A stretch of 64,000 nucleotides of DNA from Melampsora larici-populina 98AG31 (Eukaryota > Basidiomycota > Pucciniomycetes > Pucciniales > Melampsoraceae): assembly GCF_000204055.1 (NCBI RefSeq), contig NW_006768770.1:1937589-2001588 (forward strand), given 5' to 3'. Positions within the stretch are counted from its first letter, which is position 1; the number at the start of each line of letters is the position of its first letter. A model generated the notes under the pieces. The model saw only the letters and a list, made by a program, of their open reading frames with translations. It was not told where the DNA came from and made no database searches. A program made the position numbers and the translations under genes. Of this stretch, positions 22,961 through 34,540 are shown one piece after another.

Positions 22961-25900
22961 ATGGGATTCGCCTTACCGCCCAATTTCACTAGTGACCCTG
23001 AAAGCCTATTACGCCGACAAAGACAGCAACATCAACCTATTGACAACTCGCCAGAACCGCCGCCAGCTCCACGATACAATTATTGAGTGGAAGCACCTCC
23101 TGACACGCCTGACAGTAACTACACCATCCTAGCCAACACGACGCAAACTCCTTTTGTGACTTCGACACCAGCCAGCCTACCAGATCCGTTTGACAACACC
23201 ATTACGCCTGACAGCCGAGTTGTTCGTCAATTTTTTAACTACAAACTCTGTGAAGACACGCCACGACCGCCAGGAAGCTTCATATTTACACCGAACCCAC
23301 CAATGATGGAAGAAGCCACCTCAGGAAAAGGCAAAGGACGGGAGGAAGAGAACGAACTGGACAAGGACGCCCTGATTGCTCGTCTTCAGGCCGAAGTAAC
23401 CACGTTGAAAGCAGATCAAGATTGAATCAACGCTTTGGAAGCGTCCATGTCCCAGCTGCTCTCGAGTCACCAACCAACGAACACGGCCGGACCCACAGGC
23501 AATGGATTGAACAATGCGACACCATCAACCAACTGGTTTACAAGATTTCGGAGCCCCGGAACACCAACTCCGGCGACATCCAAACCTGCTGCCACCAAAC
23601 CACTTACACCTGCAACTCCGGCGACGTCCAAACCTACTGCCACAGAGCCACCCGCACCTAGTCAACCAGCTAACCGTGAGACCCCCTTGACGACAATTCG
23701 CGAAGAACCGTCAAGACCACCAGCAGTCCAGCACGACCTCCTGAGACACTCAACAGCAAACACGACCACTTTACCGCGATTGCCCTATTCCGCAACAGGT
23801 TTGCCTCGTGCTGAATACGAGTCATTTGAAGACAATAATCGCCGTGTTTTGTTTGCCCAAACCACGAATCAACCAGTCATGACATCGCCAGAACCGCGAA
23901 CTGTCGCACCAATCGTAGAACAGTCGATCGTCCGAGCCTGCGACATCAAATTGTCAGATGCTCCTAAATTCACAGGACCAGTCAAAGATCCTGCGGCATT
24001 GTTCAACTGGCGACAACTGGTGGGGCAATTCTTCAGGTTGAAAAGGTTGGACAATATTGAAGAACGTCTCATCGTATTAGGAACTATCATTGTCGAACCA
24101 CGTGCTGGTAATTGGCTTACAAGAATGGAAGGTGAATTGAAAGGACTATCATGAACCGAGATCATGCACGCATTGGCAACGGCTACCTTACCTACGGGAT
24201 GGCTGTACGACACAGAAAAGGCTATCAGGCAATTAAAATCAAAGCCACAAGAAGATTTCAAGACTTATGCAAATCGTGCTCGTGACTTATACGCCTTGAT
24301 TGAAGTCAAAAGCTCTATCACAATCAAAAACTTAGCCGAATATGTAGTCTGGGGAGCTCCAGACGTTTTTCAACGTTGGGTAGCTGACCGTCATCTATTG
24401 CAAGTCGAGAATTTTGAATGGTTCGAATTTATGTCATCAGGATCAGACATCTGGTTATTGCTTCAAGCTAGTAATTTGTTACCTCGCCAAGTCGGAAACA
24501 ACAACCCGAACACGTATCAAACCACGGCCACCAGGCCCAACTATCAAAATCAGCCACCAGCTAGAAGCAATAGTCGTACTGCCGAGCAACGCGCGGACTA
24601 TGCATGGCACTACCATCAATACCTGCGTCACCTCGGAATCTGCTCGACCTGTCGCACAAAGTGCGGGAACCCTAATTGTCAAGGGCCAGTCAAAGGCCCC
24701 TACATTAAGTTACCACCGCTAAGTGTATTCGATCCAGGCCCACGTCCACCACTTCGTAATACCCAATACACGTCAACAAACCCTCGACAGCCAGCGCCAG
24801 CAGGATTACCCACCAGTAGACCAGCGGGACGACCATCAACCTCAATTGCAGTCAAAGCGGTATCGGAATACTCAACTTCAACTGCACCAGACTTGACTCA
24901 GAAGGAGATTGAGAGATATGAAGAAGCGGACCGAATATTGGTGGCACATATGGAAGAAGCGATGTCAGGGTGCGTAGAAGAAGCTAAGAAGACAAAATCT
25001 ATCATCTTGAAGCTGGTAATTAACGGAACTCCTATGCGTGCTTTGATTGATTCAGCAGCAGAAGCGAATCTAATGTCGGAAACGTCAGCAAAGAAGGCCC
25101 AAATACCTCGTAGACGACTGGTGACACCTATTGAGGTGAGTCTGGCTATCTCATCAACCAACGCGCCGTTCGTCATCCGAGAATTCTGTTTCGCTAATGT
25201 CAGTTCAGCGGATCCTCAACTACAATTTGGATCGACTTTCTTCAAGATTGCACCTTTAGGAAATTCATACGATGTCATCCTTGGAACTCCCTTTCTAGAG
25301 AAATATCATCTTGATGTTTCTCTTCACAATCAATCAGTCACTCATGTACCTACACATACCGTATTGATAGAAGAAGCTGCCAAGAAGGAAATTGAAACAT
25401 CGATGTGTAACGCAATGATAGCATGCGTCGTTCAGAACCTTGAGAGAGTGCAGAGCACGCGAGACTTGTCAATGCGAGAGGAGCGTGTACTTCAAGAATT
25501 TTCTCAATTGTTTCCGGAGGAATTGCCAGCTGTGAAGGTGGACGAAGAGAATGATTTCATTCCGCCTGAAGGGCAGAATACATCCTCCAAAGTCACACAC
25601 AAAATTGTATTGACAGACCCAGATGTTGTTATAAATGAAAAACAATACAATTACCCTACCAAGTATTGAGACGCATGGCAGAAGCTGATTACGCAATACC
25701 TGAAAGCTGGACGCATACGACGATCAACAAGCCAATATGTGTCTCCTTTGATGATCATTCCGAAGAAAGACCCAAACACCTTACCTAGGTGGGTGTGTGA
25801 TTACAGAAAGCTGAATAAATATACGGTGAAGGATCGATCCCCGTTGCCTAATGTTGATGAGGCTGTACGACTTGTGAGCACTGGGAAGATGTTCTCAATC

Positions 25901-28183
25901 ATTGATCAAATCAACTCGTTTTTTCAGACAAGAATGAGGGAAGAGGATATACCCTTAACGGCAGTCAAGACCCCATTTGGTCTCTTTGAGTGGACAGTGA
26001 TGGCTATGGGACTGACAAATGGACCAGCCACTCATCAAAGTCGAGTAGAAGAAGCGCTAGGTGACATCATTGGAAACTACTGTGTCGTATTCATCGACGA
26101 CGTAGTAGTATTCTCGCAAGCAGTAGAAGAGCATGAATTGCACGTGCGCAAAGTACTGCAACGACTTCAAGCAGCAAAATTATACTGTTCACCGGACAAA
26201 ACCAAACTCTTTCGAACAAAGATTAATTTTCTAGGGCATGAGATTAGCGGAGATGGGATATGTCCGGACGAGGCTAAGGTCGAAAAGATAGCTGGATGGA
26301 AGACACCGACAACACAGAAGCAGTTACTAAAATTTTCAGGTACTGTTCAGTTTCTGAAGAAATTCATTGATGGCCTATCACACTATGTAGGTACCTTATC
26401 CCCCTTGACCAGCACTAAACGCAAACACCTACCCTTTCGATGGCGAGAGGAAGAAGACAAAGCATTTGAAAATATCAAAAGAATCATCACGACACTACCG
26501 GTCCTGAAAGACATTGATTACCAATTGGAAGACCCAATATGGCTATTCGCCGATGCTAGCGGCCATGGGCTTGGCGCAGCACTATTCCAAGGCAAACAAT
26601 GGGATACATCTTCACCCATTGCTTACGAAAGCCGGACAATGACCCCAGCCGAGCGCAACTATGCTGTACACGAGCAGGAGCTTCTTGCTGTAGTGAATGT
26701 GTTGCAAAAGTGGAAAATGATGCTACTAGGTCTCAAAATTAACGTAATGTTGGATCATCATTCTCTCACCCATTTGCTCACCCAGAGGAATCTAAGCCGT
26801 AGACAAGCACGTCGGTTAGAGACACTCTCACAATTTGATTTAATCTTTAACTATATCAAGGGTGAGGACAACGCGGTGGCCGATGCACTATCCCGAAAAG
26901 ACGAAATAGCAGCTATTCAGATTGGCGCTTCACTTGATGACAAGACCTTAGAAGACATCAAAGCCGGATATACCAAGGATCCATTCTGTATGAAAGTCGG
27001 CAAGACCCTTCCTCTGCGCGAAGGAACAGAGTGGCAAGAAGGTTTGATTTTTGTTGACGGACGATTACTTGTTCCCAACAAAGACAAGTTACGCAAACAG
27101 CTTGTTGAGAGAACTCACACGGCATTAGGGCATTTAGGAAGACTGAAGACATTAGCTCAACTACGTAACGAGTTCTTTTGGCCAGACATGACAAAAGATG
27201 TTAATGCATTATTAGCTTCGTGCGACACGTGCCAAAGAACAAAAGCCAGGACAACGTTACCATCAGGACGCTTACAATCTACAGAAGTACCACGAATGCC
27301 GATGGACGACATCTCATTAGATTTCATTGGACCTTTCCCCAGCTTTTGAGGGTATGACATGATCCTATCATGCACTTGTAGGTTGACGGGATTTGTACGT
27401 GCTATTCCAGTTTGCCAGACCGACACTGCCGAGCGCACAGCGCAACAACTGTTCAGCGCGTGGTTGGCGATTTTTGGAGCCCCAAAAAGCATGGTTGGAG
27501 ACAGGGATAAAACTTGGACTTCACGATTCTGGCAAGAACTAAATTCCCTGTTACAAGTAGATGTAAAGCTGACTACAGCTTACCACCCACAAGCTGACGG
27601 CCGCAGCGAAATTTTGAACAAGACCATCGTACAGATTCTTCGTCACCTAGTTGAAAATCGACACAGCAAATGGCTGGAATCCTTACCCGCAGTCAAATAT
27701 GCCATAAACTTGGCGGTCAATGTCTCAACCGGAATTTTGCCTTTTGAATTTGTGTTTGGCCGGAAACCAAGATTATTTCCCATTCAAGCAGACATATCCG
27801 AGGCACGTCCTGAAGTTCGAAAGTGGATAGAACTTTGGCAAGGAGCTTGGGCTCAGTATCGAGATAAACTCTGGGCCAGTAGGATCTCCCAGGCCTTGCA
27901 TTACAATAATAGACGGAAGCAAGGTGACAGTCTGAGTGAAGGCGATTGGGTGCTAATTGATAGCAAAGACCATCAACAAGTTGTGGGTGGGAAAGGCAAG
28001 CCTACGTCAAAGTTGCGACCACGATATGACGGACCCTACCAAGTGATGGAATGCATCAACAATGGCAGGAACTTCCGACTGCAATTGGACGAAAACGACA
28101 AATCCCATCCGACATTCCACATTTCAAAGTTGGAGAAGTATTGCTGGAGAGAGGAAGAGCTAGGAACAAGGGTCCGAAAGTAA
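22961..28183 (+). pseudogene. Gypsy gag-pol polyprotein, one frame, five in-frame TGA stops
   Basis: From the ATG at 22961 to the TAA at 28181 everything lies in one frame (1,740 codons), interrupted only by TGA at 23084, 23423, 24152, 25667 and 27347. Order: gag with a Pro/Thr-rich linker; an unusual Cys cluster CSTCRTKCGNPNC in place of a CCHC knuckle; protease LIDSAAEANLMS (usual DSG is DSA here); reverse transcriptase WVCDYRKLNKYT, TPFGLFEWTVMAMGLTNGPA and FIDDVVVFS (FIDD for the usual YxDD); RNase H LFADASGHGLGAALFQ, DHHSLTHLL, DNAVADALSR; integrase with an HHCC zinc site (HTALGHL ... CDTCQRTKA) and D-D-E (LDFIGPFPSF, VGDRDKTWTS, DGRSEILNKT); GPY/F module LRPRYDGPYQV. The frame ends soon after, without a chromodomain. 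Single-frame gag-pol is common in fungal chromoviruses. Not functional as it stands. Confidence 0.9.
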
Positions 28184-28595
28184 GTTCCTCCCAGTGTATG
28201 CACTGCCGAATCTACTACAAAAAAAAATTGTCAAAGCATTACATTGGCCACTTGTGTGAGCACCTCGCAATGGCCTGCCTACTGTCTCAGATACAACAAG
28301 ACGACGTAAATTACGATAGCAAGATTAACGAAAGCCTCAGTATCAAGAATAATCACGAGTCAAGACCCAATTTTTGTAGATCCTCAAGACCTCAAGTTTT
28401 AATTTTACGTTTTAATCAATTTCTTTTTTTTCCTTTTCTCTCAATTTATGAATTCAGAACTGCCTTATATTTTGATTTTCTTTCTTCTTTTGCGTGGGAC
28501 GAGTTATGGTCAATTTTTAGGGGCGTGTTATGCCAATTGTGTTGTGTTTTTTTTCTTTTTTTCTTCCTTTTGGTTTTTTTTCAGGAGGGGAGGGA
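28184..28595 (+). other. 3' untranslated part of the Gypsy element with polypurine tract
   Basis: A pyrimidine-rich stretch (28420-28582, long T runs) leads to AGGAGGGGAGGGA at 28583-28595, directly next to the 3' LTR: the expected polypurine tract priming plus-strand synthesis. Confidence 0.85.
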
Positions 28596-28933
28596 TGTAA
28601 GGGATTACATTATGGATTTAGACATATGGATGAAGACAGGTTGTACTCATATTAGTCAGCACGCCTAGCTCCACGAAGAACCTCTTCTTCACCGAATACC
28701 TTCGGTTGGAGCTAGGTGAGATTATCATTTCACTATCGTTCTTGTTCTTTTCATCTTTTCACTTTATCTCAAAGTCTATTGTAGGAGCGTAAAGCTGATT
28801 GACCGAATACCTTTGGTTGGAGCTAGAGTTGTTTGTGCTTTTTCGGAATATAGTTGGATTATAGATTACTCCTTGGAGCTACCGCTCCTGTCCCTTTTGA
28901 CCTAGTGAAGGCTCTTGATCATAGAGCCTTACA
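28596..28933 (+). repeat. 3' LTR of the Gypsy element
   Basis: It is the same length as the 5' LTR, 338 bp, with five substitutions and no indel. Following bases CTCAC complete the target duplication. Confidence 0.95.
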
Positions 28934-29229
28934 CTCACCTCACTGACTATACAAAGATAGCACAAGTTGAGCACTGAGCCAATTGACAACCTCCACATTA
29001 TTCAATATCTTTACCCTGGAGAGATAAGCCCTTGATTTGCCTATGTAATGATTCCAGAAGTGGCAAAATTACAAATTGTGTGTGATGAAAAATTGACCGT
29101 TGAATTTTAACGCGGGATATCAAAGTCAGCAAAAACATCATCAAGGGCTACTTGCTATCCAGCACAAAAACGTCCATGAATACATTTGAACTGTTTCAAG
29201 GGACACTGGCTGAAACTTGAACAGGAAGA

Positions 29230-29400
29230 GGGAGGTCAGTGAGCGTAATGCAAACAAGATCCACAATTGAAGAAAGTTGCAGACCCAGTCACCACAACTT
29301 TCTTTAATCAATTCTTGAACCTATTGATGCCGGCGGTGTCATCTTATCATTGTTTCACTGCTCTTGCTGTGATCTCTCCGGATCTTCACAAAACAGGAAT
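29230..29400. repeat. Right arm of the inverted repeat flanking the Gypsy element
   Basis: ATTGAAGAAAGTTGC, CACCACAACTTTCTTTAAT and TCTTGAACCTATTGATGCC are the reverse complement of the left arm's core. Roughly 85-90 percent identity is estimated over the 90-base core. Outward similarity continues patchily to AAACAGGAATGAG near 29390. The arms would be about 310 bases apart before the Gypsy insertion. Confidence 0.8.
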
Positions 29401-31262
29401 GAGATGAAGAGAAAGGTTGGAATTTTTTTCATTGCTTATTTCCTAGAGTTCTACAATGAAAATCAGACTGATTCATATTGTCTTTGTTGGAAGACTCATA
29501 TCTGGGTTCTCAGCTCCTTTGCACCTGATTAATGGATGAGATTGTGCCTGGAGTGATTGGCTCTACTCAATTACATTCTCCTCTTTCAACCTCTGTCTAC
29601 CGGACAGCCTGTCAATTTTTGAAACCCATTTGTAAACAAGATTTGTTGGTGTTGTCCCTTTTCAATTGGATTCTCCGTTTGAAAACCCTTTGAAACAATC
29701 ACACTCCACAGCCCTCCAGTGCAAGCTGAATTGCATCTCCAGCAATTACATCCCAAAAAACTGACACCTTCTTTTGCTGTTGGAACAGGAACACCAACAC
29801 CGATCAAGCATGTGTTTTGTGAATCCCGCTATCAAACAAAGTGACCAATGAAGCACACATAAGTAAGCCATGAACAATCTGCTGAACAAAAAGATATTTC
29901 TCAGAAAATTTGGTCACAAGAGTTCACCATTCAGAACACTTTTCCCAACCAACACACAGCTTTTTTGCTCCAACCTCAAGTAAGTAGACATGCAATCAAA
30001 GTCAGATTTGATGTCTTCCGTGCAACACTTCCAACAAATTAACAGCTTGGAAAACAATTGGAGCATGTACTCTGATAGCCTATCACATCTCCACTTGGAT
30101 ATCACCTGATTGTCGAGGTCATCAAGCATTCAAATCTCAGTTTGTATTGCAGCTCTTCATTAGCATCAGCAGAATGTTGAATAGATTATTGCAAGATTGA
30201 TAGGTCAGATAATCATTCAAGATGGCCTGAAGCTTTAATCAAGAAATCATTTCCTAACTCCAGTTCAATCACCAATCACTTCTCATGCAAGGTTCAATCT
30301 CAACAAATCACATCCTATCCTAATTGAATTGTCATACCAAATCTTGATTGTGATCAGTATTGGTTCTCTGGTTGTTGATCAAGGATGTAAACTGTTAGGT
30401 TCAATGTTATTTATTTCATGTCTTAGATTAAGTTCTCTTTTTTTGGGATGTTCCAGGTTGGATGTGGCAAGGATCATGTGTGCATTGTAATTTGTTCTAT
30501 ATAAGTTAATTGTCACCCTTTGCTGCTATACTAATTGAATTTGTGACAATGTGGTGGATTTGAATTGCTTGAGGGATGTACACAATACACAAATTTTCAT
30601 CAATTCTGTCAATTTCCAGTTTGAAAACTGAGAGAATTTGCACCCTCTGTGATTAAAGCTTAACATGGCGGCGCCCACCACTTAGTTGCTAGTTTATTCA
30701 AAATCAAAGAAAAAATTAGAAAACCAAAGGCCAAAAGACAAAGAAGATGATTTGAACCAACAAGACAAAGTCAGCCAGAGCTCAGCAGGTTGATCACCTC
30801 CACAATATGTTGAACAATTGATCAGCCTGACATTAGAGGGAGAGTTGTCGGCCAATCAAAGTCTATGCCTCCCACAATTTTTTCTCATTAAACATTGTGT
30901 TTCTATATTTATTAATTCCCGTGTGCTTGTCCATAAATTTGTGAGTTAGTGAGTCAATCACATAAATTGAAGCACTGCAAGGTCCTGATACAAACCAGCA
31001 GGTGGTTCAATGAAGGTGTCAAGTGGAGGAGTGTGGTTTGTACCAGGACCTCACAGCGCCAACTCGAGCCAACCCCAAATGCTCATGGAAGACTAAACTT
31101 GCTGCACATTGGGAGTGTGAAGTCTGTCAGGCAAGATCACATTTGTGTATCCTCAACGTAGCCTAATGTATCTCCTGCCACCGGCTTTTGAGGCTTGAGC
31201 AGGTTCCCATGTGTGGAAAGATGCTTTGGCAGGGAGATCACTGTAATGAAAATTAACAGGCT
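29401..31262. other. Gene-free stretch
   Basis: No coding segment is recognised on either strand. All reading frames are below 75 codons and overlap each other. Composition is plain AT-rich. Confidence 0.5.
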
Positions 31263-31267
31263 CATGG

Positions 31268-32222
31268 TGTCAGCCCCGAGCCCTATAGCTAGTACCAAAG
31301 GGCTGAAATATAATAATAAAATAATAAAAATAATACCTACAACTCATGGCTCAGTTTCAAGAGCCAATTACATATGAAATTACATATAGTTACATATGTA
31401 ATGACATATGTAAGTACATGTAGATCAATACGAGAGATTACACGAAGTAATATAACCTTTTCACAAGGCTTATCACATGAGTAACACAAGAGTTACGCAT
31501 GTGTGTAATAAATGTAATAATTAAATAATTAAAATATGATTACATACTGCAAAAGAGTATGTAATCCAACCACAAGTTGTGCGTAAGGGATTTTCTGGGT
31601 TGTGAGTATATAAAGAGCTCTCCCACCCGCCAGGAAAGTCCATCATCATCATTACATACCATCAAATTATCAGTAAACAACTTCAATCAGATAAATAAGA
31701 GTCCTTGTCCTCATTTATTCGACATTGTATATTTCTCTAGTTGATCATTGCTTTTTTGTTATTTGTGGAAGTTCTTTTGAAGACTTCTTATTTCTGTCAG
31801 GAGGTGATCCTAGAAGTATTGCTCAAGTTGTTAAAGGGATTCAACAACTTGAGAAACTTTAAACTCACGGGAGTTCCTCTGTGTTCAGAGTCTAAAGTAC
31901 TTCAAAATATCACTAGGTGATATTTCCCTTGTTTAACAACTCTAGAGTAGAGTGTAGTTATCTTGGGCACGACACTGGGTGCCAGTTGTCTAATTTTATC
32001 CGGCTAGAAGACTCTTGTCTTGCCTTAATCCCTGGAATTGTATCCAAAATCCCCTGTTGAGAGGTCATCTAACTGAAGTCAGTACGGATTTGATCCCACT
32101 GCTTCTCTTACAACCTTATTTAAAAGTTTAAATAAGTTTCTCACGCTCATAATAAACTCAGTTTATTATTCTTGTCCTTTTCTTTAGTGACTTACTAGCC
32201 TGAAAGACGCTAGTAGCTCACA
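31268..32222 (+). mobile_element. Solo LTR, 955 bp
   Basis: It starts TGTCAGCCCCGAG and ends TAGTAGCTCACA, flanked by a perfect 5-bp duplication CATGG (31263-31267 and 32223-32227). Ends are inverted, TGTCAGC against TGTGAGC. Inside are a TATA-like TATATAAAGAGC at 31608 and a possible poly(A) signal AATAAAC at 32152, which gives the plus orientation. Near 31365-31425 it carries palindromic copies of TACATATGTA. No internal retroelement domain lies on either side, so this is the product of LTR-LTR recombination. Confidence 0.85.
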
Positions 32223-32291
32223 CATGGGATCTTTCTTGCACAGCAAGATTCAATGATGATGTGAGAATCTGAACACAGAGGTTTCAAGCTA

Positions 32292-33100
32292 TCAGTCGAT
32301 GTTTAGCCGCCGTACCCCAAGGGCAGGGCATAAGCTTTGCAACCGGCAGAGCAGTAGAACACCATGATTTGCAGGCTTAATACATGAGAAAGAGTTTGCA
32401 TACAGGGATAGTATCAGATGTTTCTTCATTGTTTCAAGTCCTTGAGGATTTCCTGTTACATAGATGAAATTAAGTCCCTTTTCTGTTGGTAAGTTGTCAA
32501 GTGGGTCCTTCACTCACCAATATGTCAGAGTGTATTATCTCTGGCTTAAAGTCACAACTGATCCCATGTCATCTAAACCCTGTTGCCAAGTCTGTTTCTC
32601 CAGGGCTTCTGAAATCTCGGGTAATGAAGATCAAATGCTCCACAACGTTAACAATGGGAGACTTGTTGATGTTTCCCAAATCTGACAATATTGCTTGCCA
32701 CAAGGCATGATTATTGGTGTAATTCAGAATAAGCACTTTGATATTTTTAAAGATTGCCCATTTTAACCAGGTTGGCATACCAGAGGAATTCAGATGCTTA
32801 CACCGCACTTGTAAATTCAGAAAGATGACTGAGCACAGATTGTCAAATATGTTCTATGGGAATTCAATGGAGATACTCTCTACTGACTCTATCAAGCTTT
32901 GAAATATCCTAAAGCCCGCGTTGTCGGGCGAGACTGTGCCGTTGAAGAGCGTGGAGCTGATTGGAATATACTTGAATAATTTGATGCCTTTCCCTGCCCA
33001 ATGGTGTTGAGATTGTTTTGGTGGATTGATACCCAAAAATGAGAGAAAGTGGGCAAAGATCCCGAGTCCAAATCCATGATATCTAACTTAGGAAAGTTGA
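32292..33100 (-). pseudogene. Decayed gene with leucine-rich-repeat-like phrasing (unrecognised)
   Basis: On the minus strand a continuous protein-like reading can be followed with frame changes: MDLDSGSLPTFSHFWVSIH, then LFKYIPISSTLFNGTVSP, IFQSLIESVESISIEF, WLKWAIFKNIKVLILNYTN, ALWQAILSDLGNI and VEHLIFITRDFRSPGETD. The regular 'IKVLILNYT ... VEHLIFIT' spacing is like F-box/LRR-type proteins common in fungi, but no F-box is seen and the call is weak. A TGA near 32851 and a frame change near 32977 show it is broken. Confidence 0.35.
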
Positions 33101-33696
33101 TTGATCATAAAGCTCAGAACGTTTCCTGGTGCTATATGTTGCCAAGAAAGTTCTGATTACGCTGAGGGTATTACATCCGTCAAGCGGAAAAAAAGCGACA
33201 GGGAAAACTAAAAGACTATTGAGGGGAGTGGAAGGGAACTACATAGGAAATGGACACAATAAACAGAGAGAAAGTTGAAGAAAACACTGATGAAAAGGTC
33301 AAAGGAAAAGTCAAAGGACAAATTGGAGACAAAGATGAAAAGGAGGGGGGAGAGAAAGAGAGAAAGAGAAGGGATGGCCACTGGAATCATTGGAGCAAGT
33401 CGCTCCTAAAAAGCTGATGAACTCCAAATAAGATAATCAGAATGCTCAACTTGGCCAAGTGACTCCAAAGCTTGAGCCTCAGGTATCTATAGCCTATGTG
33501 GCGGCCATCCAAAAAATATGTACTCATTTCAGTTTCACATATATCAATCACAATATGAACATCCAATGTATGGTGCTCAAAGACTGAACAGTTTCATTAC
33601 ATTTTGACAAATTAGATCCTCAATTTGAAATTGATAAGAATCAAATAACTTTGAATGATTTTACATTCCAATCTCTAATGTATGGTTTCATAAGCT
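33101..33696. other. Gene-free stretch
   Basis: No gene is recognised. A purine-rich run (GAGAAAGAGAGAAAGAG at 33351) explains the Ser/Phe-rich shadow frame on the other strand. Confidence 0.5.
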
Positions 33697-34540
33697 TTAT
33701 TGTCCTACTGCAACTATCTCTTCAAGTGAGTGGGTTAGATTCCATTGCAATGGCACGCCCCCTACTCGAAACAAGCAACTGGTAAGATGTGATCCAACCT
33801 GTGCCTCCCAGACGCCGCAGAAATTTATTTGACACCTTGCTTTTGCCAGGGTTATATGCTTTCCACCTTGAGGGTACAAAAGGAGTGGATCATCAACCGT
33901 TGCATTTGTGGCCAAAACTGAACCATGGACAGCTCCTGCCAGGACTAGCAATGGCTTCTGTGACTGACAGTGTATCTCCTGTATTTCACTGACCACCGCG
34001 GTCTTTGCCGCCCTGACCTTTTTTAAAAAAAATCAAACTGCAGGTCCCATATGACATCCTTCACTCAGACTTGATCTAATTCCCAGAGGCCTTCAACAAC
34101 TCATCAAGTATAGCCATGCCCCACAATGCAATCAATGCTACAGTGTACGCCACCTGATATTCCAATTTCCCATCTGATAACTTATTTTTTTGGTGCATTC
34201 AATAGAGCTTCAATTCTAGGTGCTGCTTTGTGCAGGTAATCAAAGTCATGGAAAGGATGCCATACCTCCAGTCCACATAGGTAGGTCTAAACTGTATTAG
34301 ATTTTATTGGAGTACTTCTGGGTTCATACCTTCAGGAATTAGCTTTGGATCAGCTGAAATGACAAAGTGGTAGAAGATTGTTGGGTCAGTTGGTAATAAT
34401 GAGGCCATCAAATTTGTCAACCCAGCATCATAGCACTTCATGATAGCTGGTGACCAGCTTCTGCTCATCATGTGAGTCTGGATTGGATCATCAGTACACA
34501 AATTGATGCCACAGCCATGTGGTCCTTTTGAAAATTCCAT
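33697..34540 (-). pseudogene. Decayed gene of unknown family
   Basis: Exon-like pieces follow on the minus strand. From the ATG at 34540: MEFSKGPHGCGINLCTDDP, MMSRSWSPAIMKCYDAG and LTNLMASLLPTDPTIFYHF, reaching a possible GTATGA donor. Near 34270-34190 another piece reads VWHPFHDFDYLHKAAPRIEAL. A region at 33997-33697 (LLLYPQGGKHITLA) may belong as well. The phrasing looks like a real protein, but I cannot name the family; the frames do not join cleanly, so it is probably broken. Confidence 0.35.

Larger units (their letters stand above)
22495..28933 (+). mobile_element. Full-length Ty3/Gypsy LTR retrotransposon
   Basis: Two 338-bp LTRs (TGTAAG...CTTACA) flank a single gag-pol reading frame. 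The target duplication CTCAC is perfect at 22490-22494 and 28934-28938. The LTRs differ at five of 338 positions (98.5 percent identity), so the insertion is fairly young. A purine tract lies directly before the 3' LTR. After the 5' LTR the sequence CTTTTTTAATC is not a TGG-type tRNA primer site, so self-priming as in Tf1/sushi elements is possible but not shown. There is no envelope gene. Confidence 0.95.

Noticed and set aside
22961..28183. TGA read as an amino acid (code change) in the Gypsy frame
   Set aside because: Sibling Harbinger copies show CGA at TGA sites, genes here end with TGA as a normal stop (for example 14635-14637), and TGA also breaks unrelated pseudogenes. Deamination explains it better.
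28051..28668. 205-codon reading frame overlapping the end of gag-pol
   Set aside because: It lies in another frame of pol and the 3' untranslated and LTR sequence; the composition is not protein-like.
22495..28933. An endogenous retrovirus with envelope
   Set aside because: After the GPY/F module the frame ends and only a T-rich stretch, a purine tract and the LTR follow.
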